Source of the DNA: Dipteris shenzhenensis
Taxonomy: Eukaryota; Polypodiophyta; Polypodiopsida; Gleicheniales
DNA length: 64,000 nucleotides
NCBI GenBank assembly: GCA_047967505.1
Contig: CM106538.1
Reading direction: 5' to 3' (one strand)
Part shown: piece by piece, positions 59,501-64,000 of the stretch
Numbering within the stretch: position 1 is the first letter of the stretch
How the letters are laid out: the number at the start of each line of letters is the position of its first letter
Notes under the pieces: model-generated
The model's input: the letters and a program-made list of their open reading frames with translations, nothing else
Database searches by the model: none
What the model was told of the DNA's origin: nothing
Translations under genes and position numbers: made by a program

Positions 59501-60740
59501 TTCTTCACGACCTCGGGCTTTCTCTTTCCGGGCCTCAAGTATTCTATAAGAGAAATGACTATTCTTTGGACGATGTCCCTGGCTGTCCTTATAGACAAGC
59601 ACATGCCTCTACAACTACTTTATGGGAGATTCTAGCGAGCATATCAGTGTGTCATATTTGGAGATATTGATTCACAGAGGCCTTAGAGATGGTACTTAGA
59701 TCCACCTTGCACACTTTGGCCAGTTTTAAACAAATATTGTACACATCTTGGTGGCCATTTGGGGTAGCATGCAAGGGTCTTCTTGGGCAGCATCTACCAA
59801 GAGAACTGTTTTTCTCAGCCAGTGGAGAGGCTCCCCGTTCTTCTCGGAGTCCTCTACAGGATTGAGGTGGCAATTTCAGCGTCAATCTCTTATAGGATCT
59901 TGATTCAGCCCTATCGGGGTGCTATTTTTTCATGCTTTGCATGATGTATTTCTCCCTGAGCTTTGCTCTTGGAGTTTCTTTCATACTTTATAGAAGTCCT
60001 TTTTTTGAAAAGAAAAAAAAAAAGAGATTTTGAGCCTTTTAAGAAAAGCTCCCTTAGAATGGCAGTAAGATGGACATAACTATCAGCACGTCCTAAAGTA
60101 CTATCAACAAAAGGAGTAAACTTTTACTAGTGCAACGACAAGGCCTACTAAGAATGGCTAGCTTTCCGTGCATTATAACGTTTCTACCAATGTCTGCATA
60201 ATTGAAAGCTTATGTCCTAATGTTTTCATGTATTTCCAAGGTACAGAATGCTTCCAAAGGATTGACAGCCCAAATTCATACTAATCTAACTCTCAATGGA
60301 GAATTTACAAGTGGCACTACAGCTTGCCTACCATTCTATACAGTAGCTCCAACAAGATAAACCGATGAAAGACTAAAGCCATTTGTTATAAGCATTTGAC
60401 ACAATCTTTTTCAATTCAAAGTACAGAAACAAGGAATTTTAAATATATTTTTAGTCCAAAAAGAACAGATTTGTATAAAAAATACTAGAGATACAATTCA
60501 AGGCGATCCAGGTACCAGATTTTGCTTCTGCAATTCTAGATCGTCCCTCTCCTTTGAGAGTCCTTCAGCCTGATTATCCAATGCTTCTTCTGCTTCTTTT
60601 TGCCACAACTTAAGCTCCTTTTTTGTAATCCGAACCTCTTGAAATCTTCTGTCAATGTCTGCGCTCTTCTGCTGTAGATCATGCTTAATGGTTTCAAGTT
60701 GTTCTAGCTGAGCCTGGTATTCTTTTGCATGCCAGTCAAC
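37278..60740 (-). CDS. Coiled-coil protein gene, 3' part (7 exons placed)
   Basis: Exons in transcript order: 60,740-60,516; 46,771-46,574; 46,397-46,278; 46,166-46,077; 39,280-39,080; 38,780-38,671; 38,505-37,278. All have GT donors and AG acceptors. Introns are phase 0 except the last (phase 2), and the joined frame is open for 723 residues plus stop, which strongly supports the model. The product is dominated by charged heptad-like helix ([39 protein letters not shown]) with a less helical acidic/serine middle (ISDE.., SPRTDTCD) and a C-terminal helical block. No enzyme motif is seen. Long coiled-coil proteins of this build occur at centrioles/basal bodies, nuclear lamina and Golgi. An FBF1-like transition-fibre protein is one possibility in a plant with swimming sperm, but I cannot establish it. 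The 5' exons lie beyond the window. Introns of 13.7 and 6.8 kb carry transposons. Confidence 0.75.
38671..38780 (-). CDS. Coiled-coil gene, sixth exon
   Basis: 36 codons plus 2 bases between TTTATTTCAG acceptor and GTTGGT donor: [36 protein letters not shown]. The following 165-bp intron (38,506-38,670) happens to be open, so a naive frame reads through it. Confidence 0.75.
39080..39280 (-). CDS. Coiled-coil gene, fifth exon
   Basis: 67 codons between CTCCTTTCAG acceptor and GTACGT donor. Encodes [20 protein letters not shown] to [13 protein letters not shown]. Preceded by a 6.8-kb intron; an additional tiny exon in that intron cannot be excluded but is not needed for phase. Confidence 0.75.
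39281..40488 (-). other. Intron, first part
   Basis: Start of the 6.8-kb intron (39,281-46,076). No coding segment supported; a GTATCT donor-like site at about 39,820 follows LQEQIE-like codons but lacks a matching phase. Confidence 0.5.
40489..40798 (+). repeat. LTR-like direct repeat, left copy
   Basis: Begins TGTTGGAATGTGG and carries CCTTGGGGGCCTTTGTG, TATATAAAAGGAAATAAAG (TATA-like), ATGCAGATGACATGTGTACA and CTTGAATGGACCTTGAATAT, ending near CCTCCCTTGACAGGTGG. Matches 41,318-41,612 at roughly 85-90% by eye. Confidence 0.75.
40799..41317. mobile_element. Internal region of a small non-autonomous LTR element (TRIM-like)
   Basis: About 520 bp between the two direct repeats, with no coding capacity. 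It has internal short repeats (TGGCCTGGCTCTT, CCTGGCCCTTTGTG) and a G-run (CATGAGGGGG) directly before the right repeat, in the position of a polypurine tract. No recognisable primer-binding site. Orientation plus is deduced from the purine tract. Confidence 0.6.
41318..41612 (+). repeat. LTR-like direct repeat, right copy
   Basis: TGTTGGAATGTGGTGCCCTT through CCTCCCTTGATAGGTGG; slightly shorter than the left copy (about 295 bp). No target duplication could be fixed because the ends are not exact. Confidence 0.75.
42177..42420 (-). mobile_element. LINE 3' end fragment with poly(A) (as plus-strand T run)
   Basis: Plus-strand T12 followed by a G-rich run, then ATATGTTTATATTACAAGAAGCA, CCAAAGAGGG, CAAAAGATC, GATTGCCTGAGTGACATCTGG and AACTTGGAAAAAGTAGAATC. 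The same blocks in the same order occur at 60,919-61,135, so both are 3' ends of one minus-strand LINE family. ATATGTTTATATCACAAGAAGCA is locally duplicated. Confidence 0.65.
42833..44463. repeat. Long inverted repeat (about 150-bp arms, 1.3-kb loop)
   Basis: Left arm 42,833-42,990 and right arm about 44,320-44,463 are reverse complements at roughly 85% by eye. Shared blocks on the right arm are GGGTTTGTGACTTGTGTGAG, TTGACCTTTGGGATTG.ATATG and ATTTGATTTG. Weaker similarity extends outwards on both sides (GATGTATGTGTGTGGGGAAG against GACGTATGTGTTTTGGGAAG). The loop has no recognisable transposase. Confidence 0.65.
44464..45486. other. Intron, unassigned part
   Basis: Plus-strand open frame of about 140 codons at 44,469-44,891 without recognisable motif; otherwise nothing seen. 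Confidence 0.4.
45487..45646. repeat. 80-bp tandem duplication, apparently perfect
   Basis: ATACTTTCAACATGACACTT...GAAGCTCATTTGCA occurs at 45,487-45,566 and 45,567-45,646 without a difference that I can see. Confidence 0.9.
46077..46166 (-). CDS. Coiled-coil gene, fourth exon
   Basis: 30 codons between AATGTGCGCAG acceptor and GTCAGT donor: [30 protein letters not shown]. Phase 0 on both sides. Confidence 0.65.
46278..46397 (-). CDS. Coiled-coil gene, third exon
   Basis: 40 codons between CTTAAACAG acceptor and GTAATA donor: [40 protein letters not shown]. Too short to stand out alone; it is supported by phase, splice sites and coiled-coil character. Confidence 0.7.
46574..46771 (-). CDS. 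Coiled-coil gene, second exon
   Basis: 66 codons between AAAAATATAG acceptor and GTAAAT donor, phase 0. Encodes [20 protein letters not shown] to [12 protein letters not shown], with alternating charged and leucine positions. Separated from the previous exon by a 13.7-kb intron. Confidence 0.8.
46772..48867. other. Intron, unassigned part upstream of the LINE
   Basis: Left part of the 13.7-kb intron. No gene seen. It contains the LTR/PBS relic listed separately and a pyrimidine-rich stretch with TCAACCCCCTCCC direct repeats near 48,470-48,550, perhaps the LINE 5' UTR. Confidence 0.4.
47868..48042 (+). mobile_element. LTR end plus primer-binding site relic
   Basis: A perfect TGGTATCAGAGC initiator-Met-tRNA primer-binding site at 48,029-48,040 follows TTTACA-TT, the usual LTR terminus plus spacer. 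A TGTTGAAGC at 47,868 could be the LTR start (about 160 bp). No gag/pol follows, so this is a solo fragment or the end of a very small LTR element. Confidence 0.5.
48868..49700 (+). pseudogene. L1-like LINE ORF1 relic
   Basis: The frame from about 48,946 reads [40 protein letters not shown] and [17 protein letters not shown]. This corresponds to the DUF4283-type RNA-binding domain of plant LINE ORF1 proteins (GKGFFHI.F.S.E.A..VL..GPL...R+.F..PW). Frame is lost after about 49,170. The nearby proline/alanine-rich stretch ([20 protein letters not shown]) would be its linker. Confidence 0.5.
49701..50497 (+). mobile_element. LINE segment left of the copia insertion
   Basis: Continuation of the LINE towards ORF2, heavily decayed. 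It stops exactly at the copia target site; the readable endonuclease line resumes after 56,397. The start of the endonuclease could not be read in one frame. Confidence 0.45.
50498..50681 (+). repeat. copia 5' LTR
   Basis: TGTAAGAGATTACAAAG ... CACTTTGTTCCTACA, with a TACTATATATACC TATA-like box in the middle. Confidence 0.95.
50684..50695 (+). promoter_or_regulatory. copia primer-binding site
   Basis: TGGTATCAAAGC, two bases after the 5' LTR, matches the initiator-Met-tRNA site TGGTATCAGAGC with one mismatch. Confidence 0.9.
50696..51722 (+). other. copia untranslated leader with a 20-bp palindrome
   Basis: About 1 kb between primer-binding site and gag. At 50,944-50,963 GTCCGTACAATTGTACGGAC is a perfect palindrome, followed immediately by GTCCGTACAG, a third copy of the half-site. 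GGTGCATTTGCAG-type short repeats occur from 51,360 on. Confidence 0.75.
51723..52830 (+). pseudogene. copia gag
   Basis: Original ATG at 51,723 ([19 protein letters not shown]). A 28-bp duplication (51,752-51,779 / 51,780-51,807) breaks that frame but supplies a second ATG at 51,775 ([19 protein letters not shown]). The frame continues with the UBN2-type core ([48 protein letters not shown]) to a stop at 52,311. A 49-bp duplication follows (52,347-52,395 / 52,396-52,444), then the zinc knuckle [14 protein letters not shown] near 52,590-52,635. Confidence 0.9.
52831..53060 (+). pseudogene. copia protease
   Basis: [20 protein letters not shown] holds the active-site D-S-G (52,867-52,875), followed by [19 protein letters not shown] and a premature stop at 53,040. 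The frame continues through [15 protein letters not shown] after the stop. Confidence 0.85.
53061..54570 (+). pseudogene. copia integrase
   Basis: The GAG-pre-integrase zinc finger ([14 protein letters not shown] ... CDGCTLGK) is cut by a stop at 53,236-53,238. The DDE core is intact by eye: [20 protein letters not shown] with first and supporting aspartates, NPDRGEEY with the second, and [11 protein letters not shown] with the glutamate. It continues to [32 protein letters not shown] and VIISRDVLF, then a hydrophilic linker to RT. Confidence 0.9.
54571..55480 (+). pseudogene. copia reverse transcriptase
   Basis: Begins [20 protein letters not shown], changes frame near 54,700 to [38 protein letters not shown], then changes again to [36 protein letters not shown] and [13 protein letters not shown] (YVDD at about 55,157-55,168), ending in [13 protein letters not shown]. 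Stops at 55,315 and shortly after precede [20 protein letters not shown]. Confidence 0.9.
55481..56058 (+). pseudogene. copia RNase H
   Basis: [60 protein letters not shown] and [14 protein letters not shown] are readable. A deletion joins SQFMHCP directly to [11 protein letters not shown], removing the usual linker with the first strand. The last about 30 residues are out of frame. Confidence 0.85.
56201..56213 (+). promoter_or_regulatory. copia polypurine tract
   Basis: TTGAGGGGGGATT immediately before the 3' LTR; primes plus-strand DNA synthesis. Confidence 0.85.
56214..56397 (+). repeat. copia 3' LTR
   Basis: Same 184-bp length and termini as the 5' LTR; 8 substitutions and no indels by my count. 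Confidence 0.95.
56398..58440 (+). pseudogene. L1-like LINE ORF2 right of the copia insertion (endonuclease to RT)
   Basis: The first codons after the 3' LTR read [22 protein letters not shown], the middle of an APE endonuclease (LNVYAPN block), showing that the copia split this domain. SDHFPVVL-type sequence follows near 56,780-56,800. Near 57,540-57,710 frames combine to [29 protein letters not shown] and the QTGLVFGE segment, the first RT blocks of L1-type LINEs. Frame changes are frequent, and no YxDD block was found. Confidence 0.65.
58441..58860. repeat. Imperfect tandem duplication inside the LINE (period about 227 bp)
   Basis: GATGCCTTGATCTTTGATGT, GGGCTATCCAAGTCTATGGAT and TTCCTTTTCAGCCTG.TAGGG occur in order at about 58,470-58,620 and again at about 58,690-58,800. 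The left copy has a further partial duplication (GGGGAT.GGCTATCCAAG twice). Confidence 0.8.
59181..59638. repeat. 229-bp tandem duplication in the LINE C-terminal region
   Basis: AGGTTTGGGCAAATTCTGCT at 59,181 and 59,410; units are nearly identical to TATGGGAGATTCTAGCG. The sequence lies in the zf-RVT-like part of ORF2 ([11 protein letters not shown]... near 59,130-59,160). Confidence 0.9.
59640..60025 (+). mobile_element. LINE 3' end with poly(A) (copy C)
   Basis: Third copy of the shared LINE end, terminating in GAAAAGAAAAAAAAAAAG. It closes the plus-strand LINE that starts near 48.9 kb, giving an element of roughly 5 kb once the copia is discounted. Confidence 0.75.
60026..60515. other. 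Intron between LINE 3' end and the upstream exon
   Basis: No feature seen besides the intron start (GTACCT donor at 60,515). Confidence 0.5.
60516..60740 (-). CDS. Coiled-coil gene, first exon in window
   Basis: 75 codons, phase 0 on both sides, between TTTTCACAG acceptor and GTACCT donor. Encodes [20 protein letters not shown] and on to [12 protein letters not shown], a continuous heptad-like helix. Confidence 0.8.
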
Positions 60741-60839
60741 CTGTGAAAATATTTGCACAAAATGGATTCATTATATATTCCAAAATGTAGCATGTGGAAA
60801 AGCAGATGAAGCACTTAAATTGCAACTGGCATGAAAGAA

Positions 60840-60918
60840 GAACTACACGCACACACAACACACAACACACACGCACCCACACCTGCACCCACCCCACACA
60901 CACACACACACACACACA
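60840..60918. repeat. (AC)n-rich microsatellite
   Basis: ACACAACACACAACACACAC... through an uninterrupted (CA)12; ends at the T run of a minus-strand LINE. Confidence 0.9.
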
Positions 60919-61150
60919 GTTTTTTTCTTTTTTTGAGGAATCCATGTATGCTTGTATTACAAGAAGCAGCCCCCAAAGGGGGGGGACACAATTCCAAGGT
61001 CAAAAGATTTCATTAGAGTAATTTATCTGACGAACAGACAGGCAATTATAGAAAGAATGCCTGGGTGACATCTAGTAGTGAAACTTGGAAAAAGTAGAAT
61101 CTCCAAAGACTCTATGATTTTTGTCTTTCCAAAGAGTCCAGACACACACA
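60919..61150 (-). mobile_element. LINE 3' end fragment (same family as 42.2 kb)
   Basis: Plus-strand TTTTTTTCTTTTTTTGAGG then CCATGTATGCTTGTATTACAAG, CCCCCAAAGGGGGGG, TGCCTGGGTGACATCT and CTTGGAAAAAGTAGAATC. It ends near a duplicated CACTTTTTGGTGAAAACCA (61,151-61,189), beyond which a second LINE copy starts. Confidence 0.65.
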
Positions 61151-64000
61151 CTTTTTGGTGAAAACCAACACTTTTTGGTGAAAACCATTTGTATTATATT
61201 ACGAGAAACTATGAAACTGTCCCACCAAAGAAGAGAGGACAAGTAGTTACAAGCTCAAAAAATCTCATTATAGGACAAAAAAGTAGGATAATCCAGATCC
61301 CATGCATGTAAGGAGTCAAAGAATGATTGCCGTAGAGAAGCACAGAAGAAAAGATACTTAGACAAGGCAGGGCCACCCTATGATTACGGTCCTCCATAGA
61401 GTCCATGCAAGGGTCTTAAAAAAAGTTGTTTTAATGTCCTTGCAAAGTGTAAGGTGCATAGGATGCCGGATGTGCCACCGGGGAAAGAAAATATCAAATC
61501 CCTGCCTCACAAGATGAGCACTGAAGATCCAGAATAGATTGCCATAATTAGTTGAAGGAAAACGAGCTGTAAGTCGTTGAAGCATGAACAGGAAATCACG
61601 AGAATCCGAGTAATGCCAAAATAAATGACGCATAGATTCCTGCAAGTAGAGACATCGTCAACAAATAGCAGGAGCAATGTGACGAATGGCCAATATCTGT
61701 CCAAACAGAAGAACCCCAAGGAGAACTCTCCAAAAGAAAACCTGCTGACAAAGTGGAAGTCTGCAATCCCAAATTTTCCTTAACCATTTCCTCCACCATC
61801 GAGGAGAACATGTCATAGACCAAACACGATTTGCATGAGATGACAAGCATGAAGGAGACTGCAAAACCTTATAAACAGAGGCAACTATGACATCTGCCAA
61901 AGGCAATGATCGACAAGAAGGATCATCTAAGTGGAGTACCCAGTCTTTGAGACAATCCGTAGTCTCAAGATGACGTAAAGGCAAAGCATTTTCTGTAATA
62001 AATGCAAAAGTGGCCTGTAATGGTGTCCCAAACCAAATTTCCAGGCTGTTGATGGAAAGGAAAACCATGCATGCATCATCAAGCACATCATTCACAAGAG
62101 AAATGCCTCTGGACCAAAGAATATATGATCTGCGGGGTTCTTGCAATGCCAAGGCTGTGTAAACACCTTAAAACAATGAAGACACTCAGTCCGCAAGGAG
62201 TTGCCAACGAGAATATCGCTAGGGGCCTTTCCATTTAAGATGAGATAGTACATGTTTCCAGTCCGAAATAAGCTAGAGACAAAGAGACAACCCTTAACTG
62301 TTCCGATAATATGCCCCAAGAGAAAGTCCCAAATGAGTAAGGTGACAATGACCAAAAACTGGAAAAGACTGGATTATAAAAATCCAAGGCTGGTCACCTT
62401 GCATTAACTGAAGCATCATCTTCCCTTGTGAGCTAACGGATGCAAATGAATATTCAATCCCCCATGCATCTTTGGAACGAAAGTTTATTAAAGTCTATGA
62501 AAGACTGATGGGTCTATGAGACTAATAAAAACCTGATACAGACAAGCAGGAGGGTGGAACTACTAAGCAAGCATCATCACCCATGCTGAATGCCAAGCCA
62601 AAAAAATACCAAAAATACATAGTTAAATAGAATCAGTGATGTCATCAATATCGTCCTCATCAGTACAATGTGACCTCATGATGGTGTAGGTGTCAAGGGG
62701 GGCTCAGTAGAAGGGTGAGATCGTGATGATGTGTAGCCCGTGATGGAACGTTGGCGGCTGTCTATGGATGCAGATGTCTCGATCTCCTAGCGATGACCCT
62801 GTTCCTGACCAAAGCTAACGTAACTCCTATGGTCATGCTCGAGGTTTGAACAAGGGAGAGACAGGGGCTGTGTGATCCATACGGTCTGAGTAGAAAAACT
62901 CAGTAATTGCTATGTGATCCACACAAAGGAGCCGGAGGGCTATACGTCAATGATGGGATTGCCAAAAAAGTTTCATGGTAGAAGACATGAAAGATGAAAT
63001 GTATTGCATTGAAAACATCATCGGAGGCAGATAGAACTATATGTAGGCAACCAGGATCGACCGAACTATGCGCATGCGAACATGCAAGGGCTATGTAGCA
63101 AGCTTTCAATATTCCAATTTTTTCTTCAACTTCTCAAATACCAATCCATATGTTGGCGCCTAGAAACTCTCCACCCCAACGGATAATCTAGGTGACGCAC
63201 CAACACTATGGAAAAAACAGTTTCCCCTAGCCATAAAATTCCCATACAAGGAAAGTGCACTCATAAGACAAGAAAGATCCCCCTGTGTGTTGCGGGGAGT
63301 GAAAAAGGAATCATCAGCATATACCTGCGCAACAAGTGTTTTTTCTCCATGGATCTCGAATCCATGCAATCCACCCGAATCAACGAACTGATCCATATAT
63401 ACAAGCATAGGTGAGTAGAAATCGCATAGAACAAGGCACTGAGTGGACAACCTTGCCAAACCAAAGTTGAAAAAGTCCACTAATCAGTTATATCCCCTGC
63501 TAGAATGGCTACAATCATACTATCCTAATAAAGTCAGCAAACGAGGTTTTGCATTTTCTCCTCAAATTCTAGAGACTGAATGGTTTGCGAAATGAAGTCC
63601 CATTGTATCGCAGCAAATGCCTTAGCAATATCCACTTACATTAAAAGGACATCTTGCTCTGTATATTTAGTATATCCAATCCCCACATATGCATTAGCAA
63701 TATTATCAGTAATATGTTTGCGAGGAATGAATCCATATTGGGCACGATGTAGACCCTCATGCCAAAAACCGTTAATACGATTCACTATCATCTTAGCAGC
63801 AACCAGCTTATAGATGACGGGCATGAGTGTGATGGGCCTCCAATCTGCAAATGTCTCACATAACTGTTAATTTGATTAAAGCCTTCTTCCAACTAGCTGG
63901 CATATGCTGTGTTCCCACGCATGATTATATAGAAGCACGGGTGAAATGGCATTCCAAAATTGCAGAAATAATTCCATCGAAAGACCATCCCAATCCAGAG
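61151..64000 (-). mobile_element. L1-like LINE ORF2 (RT to zf-RVT and 3' end), runs off window
   Basis: On the minus strand from the right edge: DGLSMELFLQFWNAISPVLL and DWRPITLMPVIYKLVAAKMI, then QYGFIPRKHITDNIANAYVG (63,824-63,636). The catalytic block is EKTLVAQVYADDSFF (YADD near 63,325-63,310). A degenerate thumb follows, then WLRKIWDCRLPLCQQVFFWR, VLLFGQILAIRHIAPAIC and SMRHLFWHYSDSR (zf-RVT, 61,800-61,560). The 3' end begins near 61,160 with GTATTATATTACGAG. Several frameshifts make it inactive. Lies in, and on the same strand as, the coiled-coil gene's intron upstream of 60,740. Confidence 0.8.

Overview
The window looks like nuclear DNA of a land plant, most likely a homosporous fern. 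I infer this from four things: a long PLS-class PPR editing-factor gene, several degenerate plant-type retroelement families (Ty3/gypsy with a chromodomain, Ty1/copia, L1-like LINEs, a Helitron), a host gene with introns of 6.8 and 13.7 kb filled with transposons, and very low gene density. The fern assignment is a judgement from protein style and genome architecture, not a database result. No bacterial genes, tRNA, rRNA or CRISPR array was seen.

Layout. 1-1.4 kb: a broken Helitron Rep/PIF1 helicase (minus strand) abutting a captured fragment of an AATP1/BCS1-like AAA-ATPase gene (plus strand). 1.4-6.2 kb: mostly unassigned, with small tandem repeats. 6.2-8.9 kb: a PPR gene of about 820 codons whose downstream DYW domain survives only as a frameshifted relic. 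9.5-13.7 kb: a decayed Ty3/gypsy chromovirus. 14.6-15.3 kb: an unrecognised ORF and a copia integrase fragment. 15.3-18.9 kb: scattered and arrayed copies of one palindromic motif. 19.1-19.8 kb: a tandem array with a period of about 120 bp. 20.2-23.2 kb: a 3-kb low-complexity array that reverses strand at about 22.08 kb, making a giant imperfect inverted repeat. 24-26 kb: two gag fragments in opposite orientations. 28-30 kb: LINE ORF1 relic, an exon-like segment, and a LINE 3' end. 32-34.3 kb: a minus-strand LINE with a duplicated endonuclease start.

37.3-60.7 kb is the 3' part of one minus-strand host gene. Seven exons could be placed with splice sites, all in phase, giving 723 residues of a coiled-coil protein; the 5' end lies outside the window. 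Its introns hold a small LTR element (40.5-41.6 kb), a long inverted repeat (42.8-44.5 kb), an LTR/primer-binding-site relic (48.0 kb), and a plus-strand L1-like LINE (about 48.9-60.0 kb). The LINE's endonuclease region is split by a nearly complete copia element (50,498-56,397) with 184-bp LTRs and a 5-bp target duplication carrying one mismatch. The last 3 kb is another minus-strand LINE that runs off the window.

A theme across the window is short direct tandem duplication (21 to about 320 bp, many nearly identical) in unrelated sequences. Only the coiled-coil gene and possibly the PPR gene look like potentially working genes.
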